A stretch of DNA of 64,000 nt from Belliella pelovolcani (GTDB taxonomy: Bacteria; Bacteroidota; Bacteroidia; Cytophagales; Cyclobacteriaceae): NCBI RefSeq assembly GCF_900156785.1, contig NZ_FTOP01000006.1:124001-188000 (forward strand), read 5' to 3'. The notes beneath the pieces are model-generated. The model was not told where the DNA came from and ran no database searches. It was given only the letters and a program-made list of their open reading frames with translations. Below are positions 17,691 to 27,068 of this stretch, piece after piece (position 1 is the first letter of the stretch; each line of letters starts with the position of its first letter). The translations under genes and the position numbers were made by a program.

Positions 17691-19168
17691 GCAGCAAACT
17701 CTTCTTTGATTTCAGCCATTTCTTCTTCCGAATAGTAATTGATCCCCAACTTGAGATAACCATACATGATTGTCATAAATGGACTGATGATATTGAAAAA
17801 ACAATACGGGGCGTAGGTCAAGGTAGCCACACCTAGTACGGATGCTTGAGTCGCACCACAAGTATTCCAAGGCACCAAAACAGAAGTCACTGTGGCACTA
17901 TCTTCTAAGGTTCGGCTCAGGTTCTCAGGCTTGAGTCCTCGTTTTCTATAGATATCTGCATACATTCTTCCGGGAACCAAAATCGCTAGATATTGATCGG
18001 AAGTAGTGACATTGAAAAACATACAAGTAGCCGCAGTAGAAGCAACTAGTGACCCAATCGAATGAACTTTCCTGATCACCGCTTCAGCTAAGACCGCAAG
18101 CATTCTACTCTCCTCCATGATTCCACCAAAAATCATGGCACAAATGATCAACCAGATGGTATTGAGCATCCCAGCCATTCCTCCTGTGATCAACAACTCG
18201 TTCACTACATCATTGGAAGTCACCACACTGATCTCTCCATAAAGTGCCATCATGACCGCTTTGAATGCACTGTAAGCATAGCTGACACCTTCTTCACTAG
18301 CTATCAAATAGATGATCTGTGGCTGAAAAATAATTGCAAATATCCCTCCTAGCAATGCCCCTGCCAATAAAGCAGGAACCGCTGGTACTTTTTTGATAAT
18401 CAATATCAAAACCACTACTGGAACGATAAACAACCAGCCATTGATATTGAATTTTTCTAAAATAACAGCAGAGATACCTTTAACTTGCTCGACAGAACCT
18501 TCTGCTCCTGTGGTAAAACCTATCACTCCAAAAATCACTAAGGTGATCAGAATTGAAGGAACTGTTGTCTTGGTCATGTGACGAATATGAGTGAAAAGAT
18601 CCGTCCCTGCCATAGCTGGAGCAAGATTGGTCGTATCAGACAATGGAGACATCTTATCTCCGAAATATGCTCCAGATATAATTGCACCTGCGATGATCCC
18701 TTCACCAAAGCCTAATGCTTTACCAATTCCCAACAGCGCTACGCCTACTGTTGCTACAGTAGTCCAGCTACTTCCTGTGGAAATAGAGACCACCGCACTC
18801 ACAATTACAGCAGCTATCAGGAATATGGTTGGATTCAAAACCTGCAGACCATAGTAAATCATCGCGGGTACAATCCCACTCAACATCCAAGTACCTGCTA
18901 ATGCGCCAATCAGCAACAAAATCAAAATACTTGACATCGCAGAACTGATACTTTTGACTATCCCATCTTGCAAGGTCTCCCATTTGATGCGAAGTCTGAA
19001 TACAGCAATCAAAGCAGCTACTGCAGATGATATCACCAAAACCATCTGATTGGAACCCTCAAGGCCATCTGTGCCAAAAATCCCTATATTGATCACTAAG
19101 AGAACGATTAAAAATAGGATTGGGATCAAAGCCTCAATCAGGCTGGGTTCTTTGCGAGTCTTAACCAT
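17687..19168 (-). CDS. nhaC: NhaC-family Na+/H+ antiporter
   Basis: 493 residues, with about eleven to twelve hydrophobic segments. Typical NhaC blocks are present: STGSSWTTVATVGVALLGIGKALG, GAIISGAYFGDKMSPLSDTTNLAP and VPWNTCGATQASVLGVATLTYAPYCFFN. It exchanges Na+ for protons across the inner membrane; some relatives instead exchange malate and lactate (MleN), so substrate choice is not certain. It precedes the RNase D-like gene with a four-base overlap. The upstream spacer to the oxidoreductase at 19230 is 61 bp with no clear terminator. Confidence 0.88.
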   Translation of the reverse strand: MVKTRKEPSLIEALIPILFLIVLLVINIGIFGTDGLEGSNQMVLVISSAVAALIAVFRLRIKWETLQDGIVKSISSAMSSILILLLIGALAGTWMLSGIVPAMIYYGLQVLNPTIFLIAAVIVSAVVSISTGSSWTTVATVGVALLGIGKALGFGEGIIAGAIISGAYFGDKMSPLSDTTNLAPAMAGTDLFTHIRHMTKTTVPSILITLVIFGVIGFTTGAEGSVEQVKGISAVILEKFNINGWLFIVPVVVLILIIKKVPAVPALLAGALLGGIFAIIFQPQIIYLIASEEGVSYAYSAFKAVMMALYGEISVVTSNDVVNELLITGGMAGMLNTIWLIICAMIFGGIMEESRMLAVLAEAVIRKVHSIGSLVASTAATCMFFNVTTSDQYLAILVPGRMYADIYRKRGLKPENLSRTLEDSATVTSVLVPWNTCGATQASVLGVATLTYAPYCFFNIISPFMTIMYGYLKLGINYYSEEEMAEIKEEFAA

Positions 19169-19229
19169 TAAATACTTCTTGGAAAATTTTTAAAGCTTGA
19201 AATTAATAAAATTTTGGAACTTTACAGCC

Positions 19230-20345
19230 TTAAAGTAAGTCAACCAGTTCAGTTCCTGCTTGCCAACCAATCGCTACCCCCATACCACCAAGCCTCACTC
19301 CTACTCCTATGTTTTCCGAAACTCTTTGGATGATTGGCTTTTTGGACTCTCCAAATGCCATGATACCAGTCCATTCCATTTCGAAGTCTACTTTTTGATC
19401 TGGAAAAACTATGGTACGAGTCAATTTTTCTAAATATGTTCTAAGAAGCGAATTCACCTCAAAAGTCTCAGTGCGTTCCCCTTCAAAATCTAAATTTCTT
19501 CCTCCGCCAATCAAGAGCCTATCCCCAACTACGTTTCTAAAGTACACATAGCCTTTGTCATAATGAAAAGCCCCCTCCCAAGGGATTTTATTTTGCATTG
19601 GCGTGCTGACCATCACTAACCCTCGTCCAGGAGTAATGTCTAACTCGGGGAAAAATCGCTTAGCAAAAGCATTGGTACAAATAGCGATTTTTAATGCCTC
19701 GAATTGAATTACATCATTGGTCAAAGGTTCTTTTACATGTATTTGTTGACCATCAATTCTGATGACCTCTGCACCGGTATGGAGCCTGATGCCTAGTTGC
19801 TGACACTTATCCCAAAGTGCAAGTATGTATTTCCCAGTATCTAATTCCCCTTCAAACTTATTGCGAACTATATGGAGCACGTCCTTGCCAAATCCATAGT
19901 GATGTATATTTTTCTCTACACTAAAAACATCCTTTCCAAACAAAGGCATTAACAATTTATTGATACGATTCATTTGATCTAAAGCCGAAACTTCTTGGCT
20001 CGTAATCAACTCAAATCCTCCTTTATCTTGGTAGCTCAATGTCTCATCTCCAAAAACCTTTCTGATCGCTAGCAGTCCTTGATAACGTTTTTCTACCAGT
20101 GCCAAGACCTCCTCTTCAGGCATCATGTTCAGATCATCAAGTATCTCAGTCAAGCTCCCAAAGCAGGCAAATCCTGCATTTTTTGTACTGGCACCAAAAG
20201 GAAAAACTCCTCTTTCCAAAATGGCTATGCTACTTTGAGGGAATTTCAATTTGTATTGAATTGCTGTGGACATTCCGACAATTCCTGCGCCGATTACAAT
20301 CAAATCATATTTAAGAAAATGAGTTTTCTCCCAGTAGCTTAGCAT
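19230..20345 (-). CDS. FAD-dependent oxidoreductase (DAO family)
   Basis: 371 residues. It has a Rossmann start YDLIVIGAGIVGMSTAIQYK, an acidic end of beta-2 (AILERG), the substrate-side ASTKNAGFACFGS motif typical of DAO enzymes, and a C-terminal FAD contact GVGVRLGGMGVAIGWQAG. It is unrelated in detail to the other DAO gene at 5958-7010. It probably oxidises an amine or amino acid with FAD. The substrate is unknown and the neighbours do not suggest one. Confidence 0.82.
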   Translation of the reverse strand: MLSYWEKTHFLKYDLIVIGAGIVGMSTAIQYKLKFPQSSIAILERGVFPFGASTKNAGFACFGSLTEILDDLNMMPEEEVLALVEKRYQGLLAIRKVFGDETLSYQDKGGFELITSQEVSALDQMNRINKLLMPLFGKDVFSVEKNIHHYGFGKDVLHIVRNKFEGELDTGKYILALWDKCQQLGIRLHTGAEVIRIDGQQIHVKEPLTNDVIQFEALKIAICTNAFAKRFFPELDITPGRGLVMVSTPMQNKIPWEGAFHYDKGYVYFRNVVGDRLLIGGGRNLDFEGERTETFEVNSLLRTYLEKLTRTIVFPDQKVDFEMEWTGIMAFGESKKPIIQRVSENIGVGVRLGGMGVAIGWQAGTELVDLL

Positions 20346-20434
20346 TATTTTATATTTGGTTCCATCAAATTTGAAGACTATTTATTAATTTAAGTCATAT
20401 TTTGCAAGGTCACACTACAAAACGCAAACTTATC

Positions 20435-20914
20435 ATGAGAAAAATAGAAACGCTACTTCATGAATATGGGCTCAGCCATCAAAATGAAACCAACAAAGCC
20501 ATTCACTGGATTTGTGTTCCCGCGATATTCTTCAGCATAGTAGGATTGATTTTCAGTATCCCATCAGGGGTTCTTGAAAGTTACCTCCCATTCTTAGGCA
20601 GTTTTGCCAATTGGGCTACGCTAATATTGATTGTAGTTCTTGTCTATTATGTTTCTATCTCACCACCATTGGCTTTGGGTATGTTCTTCTTTTCTGCTAT
20701 CTGCCTAGCACTTGCCAATCTCATTACCTTGATATCTCCGATTCCACTTTGGTTGATTTCCATTGGAATTTTTGTGATTGCTTGGATATTTCAATTTTAT
20801 GGTCATAAAATCGAAGGCAAGAAACCTTCCTTTCTCAAAGATGTTCAATTCCTTTTGATAGGCCCTGCATGGCTAATGCATTATATCTATAAAAAATTAG
20901 GCTTTGCTTATTGA
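20435..20914 (+). CDS. Mpo1-like DUF962 membrane protein
   Basis: 159 residues and four hydrophobic segments. The family pattern is clear: HEYGLSHQNETNKAIHWICVP at the N-terminus (H9, H15, N20, H24) and FYGHKIEGKKPSF before the last helix, which give the His ligands of the Fe(II) dioxygenase Mpo1. Yeast Mpo1 alpha-oxidises 2-hydroxy fatty acids released from phytosphingosine; the bacterial substrate is inferred. ATG 20435 is chosen over an upstream TTG (20402) because it gives the standard MRKIETLLHEY start. The gene stands alone; the 275 bases after it show no clear feature. Confidence 0.83.
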   Translation: MRKIETLLHEYGLSHQNETNKAIHWICVPAIFFSIVGLIFSIPSGVLESYLPFLGSFANWATLILIVVLVYYVSISPPLALGMFFFSAICLALANLITLISPIPLWLISIGIFVIAWIFQFYGHKIEGKKPSFLKDVQFLLIGPAWLMHYIYKKLGFAY

Positions 20915-21189
20915 TTAATAGGGAATTACAATTATCTGCAAATATACCACTTGACATATTCAGCACAAATATTCTTGCGGATAAAATTATTTGTTATCAG
21001 TCGATCTGTAATCAGTTCATCAATTGTTTCAAACACCCCATTTAGTTTAGCAACCGGTTTGAATTCAGAAATTCATTTAAGGAATTTCCATAACAGGAAT
21101 TAATTTCATCAATTCAATGAACCAATTAGATTCATGTATTTCGCATTTTATTTTTAACTTCGAATTGAATTCTAATTAAACTCTTTTTT

Positions 21190-23205
21190 ATGCTTGAATT
21201 AATCATTGCCAGTGCTGAAATCCCCTTACTTTCTGACATAGTAGTCATTTTTGGATTAGCTACGCTTGTGATTTTGCTATTTATGCGACTCAAGATTCCT
21301 ACCATCATTGGATTTCTATTCACTGGCGCACTTGCAGGCCCATATGGCTTATCATTAGTCAATGCTTCCACAGCGGTAGAAATGCTCTCAGAAGTCGGTG
21401 TAATCCTTTTACTGTTTGTGATAGGGATGGAGTTTTCACTGAAAAGCTTACTCTCTATCAAAAAGGCTGTTTTCATTGGCGGATCCCTACAAGTTGGGTT
21501 GACCATAGGCGCTACAGCTTTGTTGACCTATAGTTTTGGATTTGATTGGAATGTGGCCGTGTTCTTTGGCTTTTTGTTTGCCCTCAGTAGTACTGCCATA
21601 GTCTTGAAACTTTTGCAAGAGTCTGGACAAGTCAATACTATACCAGGAAGAACTACACTAGCAATCTTGATATTCCAAGACGTGGTGATCGTGCCTTTGA
21701 TGCTATTCACTCCTATGCTCGCGGGCGAATCGGATAATGTGGCTTTATCCTTACTTTACTTGGCTATCAAAGGAGCCTTGGTCGTATTGCTTACCATAGT
21801 CAGCGCCAAGTATATTATACCACAATTGCTATTCAGGGTTACCAAGACCAGAAATGAGGAGTTATTCCTTCTGAGTATCATTTTGACTTGTTTTGCAGTC
21901 GCCTATTTGACATCATTATTAGGGCTATCACTTGGGTTAGGGGCATTTTTGGCTGGATTGATCATTAGCGAATCAGATTATAGTCATCATGCAACTGGAA
22001 AAATTCTTCCATTCAGAGAGATATTCTTGAGCTTCTTCTTTGTATCTGTTGGGATGTTATTTGATATCACTTTTCTTTGGGAGCATATTTTCATTATTCT
22101 AGGGTTGACTTTACTGACATTTGCTGTGAAGTTTCTGTTAGTAGCTTTTTCTGTAAAAGCTATAGGCCAAGGATTCAAGGAAGCTTTTATGGTTGCCTTT
22201 TCTATTTTTCAAGTTGGGGAGTTTTCTCTTTTGCTTGCTAAAGAGGGGTTGAAATATGATTTATTAGATCCTGAGACATATCAATATTTCCTGGCTATCT
22301 CTATTTTGACCATGACAGTGACGCCATTTGTATTGAAGAAAAGAGAAAATCTTGCCTGTGGAATTCTTGACTTACCGCTTCCAGAGAGATTAGCTAATCG
22401 TCTCGTCAATAATGACCTACCTAATATTGAAATAGAAACAGACGAGTTAAAAGATCACTTAGTCATCATTGGCTTCGGTCTCAATGGAAGAAACCTTGCA
22501 AAAGCTGCCAAATCAGCCAATATTCCTTATGCCATCATTGAAACAAACCCTGAAACAGTTAAGCAAGAATCTCTAAAAGGGGAACCTATCATGTACGGAG
22601 ATGCAGCAAATGAAGCTGTTCTTGAGCATGTCAATATCCATAAAGCAAGGGTAGCCGTTATTGCCATTTCCCACCCAGAGTCTACCAAGAGAATTATAGC
22701 TTCCATAAGACATATTACTCAAAACCCTTATATTATTGTCAGGACAAGATACGTCGGTGAGATGGAGGCTAATCTAAAATTAGGAGCTAGCGAAGTAATC
22801 CCAGAAGAATTTGAAACATCCATCGAAATTTTCACTAGAGTTTTAGACAAGTATCTGATCCCAAAACATGACATCGAGGAGTTTACATTAGACATCCGGT
22901 CTGATAATTACGAGATGTTCAGGTCACTTTCTCCGGAGGGTCAATCTAAATTCAAAATTGACTTGCCTCAAATCAATTTTGTAAGCTTAAAAGTTGAAAA
23001 GGACTCGGGAGATGTGATCAATAAATCGCTGAAAGATGCTAAAATAAGGGAGAAGTTTGGTGTCAATATCGTCGCCATCAAAAGAGGGGACAAAACGACG
23101 GCGGAAATCACGGGTGAAGAGAAACTCAAATTAGGTGATATTGTCTACGTAGTTGGCAAACCTGCTAATCTGGAAAAATTCGAAGAAGAAATAGAGATAG
23201 ATTGA
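21190..23205 (+). CDS. CPA2-family cation:proton antiporter with RCK domains (KefB/C-like)
   Basis: 671 residues. The first 385 form a 12-13 helix Na/H-exchanger domain (for example FVIGMEFSLKSL, LALSSTAIVLKLL, FLAGLIISES). A regulatory RCK_N Rossmann domain follows (HLVIIGFGLNGRNLAKAAKS, about 412-530), then a TrkA_C/RCK_C domain (about 580-668, ending LKLGDIVYVVGKPANL). It exports K+ or Na+ in exchange for protons and is gated by nucleotide or another ligand on RCK. No KefF/KefG partner lies beside it. It ends two bases before the convergent patatin gene with no room for a terminator between them. Confidence 0.88.
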   Translation: MLELIIASAEIPLLSDIVVIFGLATLVILLFMRLKIPTIIGFLFTGALAGPYGLSLVNASTAVEMLSEVGVILLLFVIGMEFSLKSLLSIKKAVFIGGSLQVGLTIGATALLTYSFGFDWNVAVFFGFLFALSSTAIVLKLLQESGQVNTIPGRTTLAILIFQDVVIVPLMLFTPMLAGESDNVALSLLYLAIKGALVVLLTIVSAKYIIPQLLFRVTKTRNEELFLLSIILTCFAVAYLTSLLGLSLGLGAFLAGLIISESDYSHHATGKILPFREIFLSFFFVSVGMLFDITFLWEHIFIILGLTLLTFAVKFLLVAFSVKAIGQGFKEAFMVAFSIFQVGEFSLLLAKEGLKYDLLDPETYQYFLAISILTMTVTPFVLKKRENLACGILDLPLPERLANRLVNNDLPNIEIETDELKDHLVIIGFGLNGRNLAKAAKSANIPYAIIETNPETVKQESLKGEPIMYGDAANEAVLEHVNIHKARVAVIAISHPESTKRIIASIRHITQNPYIIVRTRYVGEMEANLKLGASEVIPEEFETSIEIFTRVLDKYLIPKHDIEEFTLDIRSDNYEMFRSLSPEGQSKFKIDLPQINFVSLKVEKDSGDVINKSLKDAKIREKFGVNIVAIKRGDKTTAEITGEEKLKLGDIVYVVGKPANLEKFEEEIEID

Positions 23206-23207
23206 AA

Positions 23208-25496
23208 TCAATTTGGATCTTCTAAAAATTGAATTTTAGTGATTTTATCTAATGCTGATCGATTTTGAATGCTATTGATATTTTCCAAAATGGAAACTTT
23301 CTCGCGTGCCGTCAATCTCCAATTAAGAGAGGCTCTCTGAATCTCTCTTTCTTGCTGACTAGCTTCTGAATTCTGAACTAACAATCCCCTATCCCTCAAA
23401 AAATCAGTAGTAGCGTACTCAAATTCTATCCTATCCAAATCAAAGGGAAGCCATTCTTTGTGTTTGTTGTATAATACCTCATTATTCAACGTCTGTACAT
23501 TATCCCAATTGATATAAATATTCTTCAATGGAGTAGCCATTTTTTGGAAAATAGTCGGCGGTAGTTTTGGGTCAATTTCCGAGAATTTTTCAGAATCGCG
23601 AATAGTAATTAGTGTGACGCCTGAGGTATTTTGATCGATCCAATCTTTGAAAACGTGAAGAAATCTGAGTGCATCTTGCATCCCAAAATTGTCAGACAAG
23701 CCTGAGTCCATCACTTCCATCTGCGGTTCGGATGGCAATTGTATGTGCGGGGTGATAAAAGGAAATGTGGCTCCCATTCTCAAAGCACTTATAAAATGAA
23801 GGTTATCAGCGTCCTGATGATGGAAAAATCGCTTGAAATCTATTCCTTGGCTTTTTTCATTTGGTCCATCTATTCTTCCTAAGGATACCCCCATATAACT
23901 AATAGAATGCGGTGATATCAATAATTTCCGGCCATCATTGGTGATCAATGGAGTCACCGGTAGCATGGGAATCAGGCTTTGTTCTTCTGGATCACGATAA
24001 GCAGAAATAGGTTTATCTAATACCCCTTTAGTATTGATATTGAGCTGTTTTTCAAAAGCAAATCCACGGTCTTGCAAATACCTACGGCCGTTGTATTCAT
24101 GATATTGATTTCTAATAACAAGATCATTGACCAATAGCGTGAAAATAATCGGGTTTAAGTTATCTGCTGAGATTTGATCTAAATATTTCTTATCTAATGG
24201 ATCAATATCCTCTCCCAATTGGGCTCTAAGATACAATTCTCTAAAAAAAGCAGCTCCAACTGTTCCACCTGAAGCTCCAGTGATCAGCTGAGTATGAGCA
24301 AAGGCTTGATTGTTAGACGCTTTTTGTATCTGCTGTAACACATGCAAAGTCCATAGCGCTGCTCTTTGCCCTCCTCCACTTGTAGTGATCATCAACATCC
24401 TAGGTTTACTACCCTGAGGAAACTTGGCCTTCCAGTTTTCTAAAATCCTCAGCGTGTTTTCTCTATCTTTTTGAAGTGTGTCTTTATGTAAATTCTGCTC
24501 CAAAGCTGCAATGTTATAGACAACTGGCTCCACATCATAGTCTAGCCCAATAGCAGCATGAGGTCTGTTCAAGATTGGGGAATTAGAAAAAGAGTTGAAT
24601 AAAACTAGGAACAAAATAATGATTAAAGTAGAATACTCTCTTAGCCAAAAAGCAACTGCCCCAACCAACATGGTGATGACAGCAAAGAGCAAAGTCGCAC
24701 TCGTCGCAGCGGGGATTTGTAATAATGGATAATCTCTGAAGAAACCTAAAAGTAAAATCAAACTAATTAGTATCGTCTGAATAATAAATAAATTGAGGTG
24801 ATTTTGGTCAAATACCCTAAGTAGTTGGTAAGGTTTGAATTTGGATAAATCCCTTCTGACCAATTCGATTCGAAGCCTGTAATCAATGTAATCAAGTACT
24901 TTATCTTTGGCATCTTTACTTTCTTGAATCCGCTTGAGCATGTTTGCCCTTGGAATTTTTGATCGCTTTAATCTTTTTTCAACTGAGTCTGCAAAGAGTA
25001 TAAAAAAGTCCTTATTGGTAAAACCAAAATAGAGAAATATCAAAGTATAAATCAGTATTGATCCCCCTGCAAAACCAAGGAAATATTGAAACACCTCTCC
25101 TGCTTCATGCTCATTGTCTAGTTGAAAATTGATAAAACTGTATAAATAAAGGATGTAAAAAGCCAGTGGAATGATAGCATTGTTGATACAAAACTGTATG
25201 AAAGGTCTCGGAATTACTGCCAGGAATTTGAATTTTGCACCATCGAGAATATAGGTCGTCATATGAAAGGACATGGTAAAAATACCCAAGGCAATCCCCA
25301 TCAAAAAAAATCCTTGCCAACTGACCTCATTAAGATATTCTGGATCAAGAAATAGATAAGGTATACCTAATACAGAGCCAAACTTTTGTAAAATAATCAA
25401 GGCTAAAATGACCCAAAGAAATAGTAAAGCAAGATTTTTCCTCAGATGAAGGATCAAAAGTTGAATTGGGAAACTATAATAGATTTTATTCCACAT
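23208..25496 (-). CDS. Multi-spanning membrane protein with C-terminal patatin phospholipase domain
   Basis: 762 residues. The first 310 contain about seven membrane helices. The rest is a patatin-like domain with an oxyanion loop SGGGQRAA (373-380), the nucleophile elbow GASGG (Ser409), and the catalytic Asp in VMDSGLSDN (Asp597, so DSG instead of the usual DGG/DGA). It should cleave acyl chains from membrane lipids on the cytoplasmic side, if the helices place the domain there. Most bacterial patatins are soluble or fused to an outer-membrane barrel, so an inner-membrane fusion is unusual. The gene is monocistronic and convergent with the antiporter. Confidence 0.82.
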   Translation of the reverse strand: MWNKIYYSFPIQLLILHLRKNLALLFLWVILALIILQKFGSVLGIPYLFLDPEYLNEVSWQGFFLMGIALGIFTMSFHMTTYILDGAKFKFLAVIPRPFIQFCINNAIIPLAFYILYLYSFINFQLDNEHEAGEVFQYFLGFAGGSILIYTLIFLYFGFTNKDFFILFADSVEKRLKRSKIPRANMLKRIQESKDAKDKVLDYIDYRLRIELVRRDLSKFKPYQLLRVFDQNHLNLFIIQTILISLILLLGFFRDYPLLQIPAATSATLLFAVITMLVGAVAFWLREYSTLIIILFLVLFNSFSNSPILNRPHAAIGLDYDVEPVVYNIAALEQNLHKDTLQKDRENTLRILENWKAKFPQGSKPRMLMITTSGGGQRAALWTLHVLQQIQKASNNQAFAHTQLITGASGGTVGAAFFRELYLRAQLGEDIDPLDKKYLDQISADNLNPIIFTLLVNDLVIRNQYHEYNGRRYLQDRGFAFEKQLNINTKGVLDKPISAYRDPEEQSLIPMLPVTPLITNDGRKLLISPHSISYMGVSLGRIDGPNEKSQGIDFKRFFHHQDADNLHFISALRMGATFPFITPHIQLPSEPQMEVMDSGLSDNFGMQDALRFLHVFKDWIDQNTSGVTLITIRDSEKFSEIDPKLPPTIFQKMATPLKNIYINWDNVQTLNNEVLYNKHKEWLPFDLDRIEFEYATTDFLRDRGLLVQNSEASQQEREIQRASLNWRLTAREKVSILENINSIQNRSALDKITKIQFLEDPN

Positions 25497-25599
25497 AGGT
25501 GATTATTGACAGAAATATAAGGTATTTCTCCTGATATCTACAAGCAAATGCGACTTAAGAAGGGTTTTGTAATTTTTACGGTAAATCGCATTATTGAGA

Positions 25600-25630
25600 T
25601 TGTGGCTTTTGTCAATAAAGCTTACCTTCG
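25600..25630 (+). promoter_or_regulatory. Bacteroidota-type promoter of the DUF4494 gene
   Basis: TTG (25600-25602), a 20-base spacer and TACCTTCG (25623-25630), one mismatch from the TAnnTTTG -7 consensus of the Bacteroidota primary sigma factor. Transcription would start about 15 bases before the ATG at 25652. Confidence 0.5.
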
Positions 25631-25651
25631 CAAGCATAAAATTGAAAAAAT

Positions 25652-26263
25652 ATGAGAGTTTGGTTCCTGTGTAAAGTAAAATACGCCAAAGAAAACGAAG
25701 AGGGCTTATTGAAAAATGTTTCAGAGCAATATCTGGTAGATGCTGTATCATTTACAGAGGCTGAAGCTAGGATTTATGATATGCTCGGCTCAGTTATTAG
25801 AGGGGACTTTCAAGTAACCAATATCAGTAAGAGCAATATCGTAGATGTGTTTTTCTTTGAAGATATCGATGTATGGCACAAATGCAAAATCACTTATATC
25901 ATCACAGATGCTGATAGTGGAAAAGAGAAAAAGGTGACGCAATTTATGCTTGTGACGGCACATGATGTAAAGGAAGCGTATGATCGGATCTATGAAAGTC
26001 TAGATAATATGCTTGTATCTTTCAGGGTCCCTGAAATTACCGAAAGCCCAATCGTAGAAGTATTCCCTTTTGAAAAAGACGATGAAGAATTGCTCCCTCC
26101 ACCTCCTGCCAATCTCAAACCTTTGAGTGAGGTCAAAGCTGATCAAGAAAGAAGAGAGGAGATTAGAAGAACCAATCAACCGACTGAAGAGATTGAAGAA
26201 GAAGAAGCTACTTTGACACAGTATGAAGCTGAGGACTCCGAAAATGATCTCAAAGAAGAATAA
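25652..26263 (+). CDS. DUF4494 domain protein
   Basis: 203 residues. The first 150 form the DUF4494 domain found almost only in Bacteroidota: MRVWFLCKVKYAKENEEG, LVDAVSFTEAEARIYDML and NIVDVFFFEDIDVWHKCKITY. The remainder is an acidic, Glu-rich tail that looks disordered (IEEEEATLTQYEAEDSEND). The domain has no known function; no membrane segment or signal peptide is present. The gene is monocistronic, with its own promoter-like sequence and a hairpin terminator shared with the convergent HD-domain gene. Confidence 0.88.
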   Translation: MRVWFLCKVKYAKENEEGLLKNVSEQYLVDAVSFTEAEARIYDMLGSVIRGDFQVTNISKSNIVDVFFFEDIDVWHKCKITYIITDADSGKEKKVTQFMLVTAHDVKEAYDRIYESLDNMLVSFRVPEITESPIVEVFPFEKDDEELLPPPPANLKPLSEVKADQERREEIRRTNQPTEEIEEEEATLTQYEAEDSENDLKEE

Positions 26264-26283
26264 AATCTAATTCAAAGATAAAA

Positions 26284-26320
26284 GCAAAAGGCCAACTTGA
26301 AATTCAATTTGGCCTTTTGC
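26284..26320. terminator. Bidirectional terminator
   Basis: A 12-bp perfect stem, GCAAAAGGCCAA (26284-26295) with its complement at 26309-26320, and a 13-base loop. It lies between the convergent DUF4494 and HD-domain genes. Confidence 0.85.
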
Positions 26321-26346
26321 AGTTTTTAGTTTTTAAAGTATTCTTA

Positions 26347-26946
26347 TTATTCACGCAATTGATGATCAATCACAAATTGGATTAAATCTTCAACAGGCAC
26401 AGCAGCTCTTTGAGAAGCATCCGAAATATCATCTCTACTTACCTGCGCAGCAAAACTCTTGTCCTTTAATCTTTTTTTCACTCCTTTGATTTCCATACCA
26501 TCGTAGCCATGAGGACGCATCAATGAATATGCATGAACAAACCCTGATAATTCATCAAATGCATATAGCATTTTATCCAACTCAGAGTCTGGATCTACAC
26601 CAAAATACCGAGGACCATGTGATGCTATGGCTTTGATCAATCTTGGATCCTGATTTCTTGCCTCTAGCTCTGCAATGATTTTCTTACAATGCTCATCTGG
26701 CCATTGATCCCAATCAGCGTCATGCAATAGTCCTGATAAGTGCCATAAATGTACTTCTTGGGAAGGTAAGCCTTTAGATTCTGCATATTTTTTCAATAAA
26801 TGACCTACTTGTTGCATATGAAAAAGTAGCTTCTCATTCTTTACCCAATCTCTCAAAAGATCCATGGCTTGCTCTTCTGACATGAGGTTTCCGATATGAT
26901 CTGAAGATCCAAATTCTGTTCTATTTAGTGGGTGAGTTAATTCCAT
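26347..26946 (-). CDS. HD-domain phosphohydrolase
   Basis: 199 residues. The metal site is visible as an early His (LLFHMQQVGH), the HD pair (LSGLLHDADWDQWPD) and a later Asp (YAFDELSGFVHAYSLMRP). HD proteins of this size hydrolyse nucleotides or related phosphate esters; the substrate is not known. The ATG at 26946 is used because the longer reading begins with TTG. It stands alone, convergent with DUF4494 and divergent from the PAS gene; the 122-base divergent spacer holds the PAS gene promoter. Confidence 0.8.
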   Translation of the reverse strand: MELTHPLNRTEFGSSDHIGNLMSEEQAMDLLRDWVKNEKLLFHMQQVGHLLKKYAESKGLPSQEVHLWHLSGLLHDADWDQWPDEHCKKIIAELEARNQDPRLIKAIASHGPRYFGVDPDSELDKMLYAFDELSGFVHAYSLMRPHGYDGMEIKGVKKRLKDKSFAAQVSRDDISDASQRAAVPVEDLIQFVIDHQLRE

Positions 26947-27021
26947 CTTGGTAAAATTCAAGTTTTTAATTTTAAATATATATTTATGTATTTCACAACA
27001 ATTATTTTGCTTTTTGTTTTA

Positions 27022-27049
27022 TTGTTTATAGATTTAATTATTACTTTTG
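27022..27049 (+). promoter_or_regulatory. Bacteroidota-type promoter of the PAS gene
   Basis: TTG (27022-27024), a 17-base spacer and TACTTTTG (27042-27049), an exact match to the TAnnTTTG -7 element. The expected transcript start is about 12 bases before the ATG at 27069, so the leader would be short. Confidence 0.6.
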
Positions 27050-27068
27050 ACCCATAACCTAGCCACTT

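Noticed and set aside
25503-25751. Minus-strand open frame of 82 codons
   Set aside because: It overlaps the start and promoter of the DUF4494 gene and resembles no protein family.
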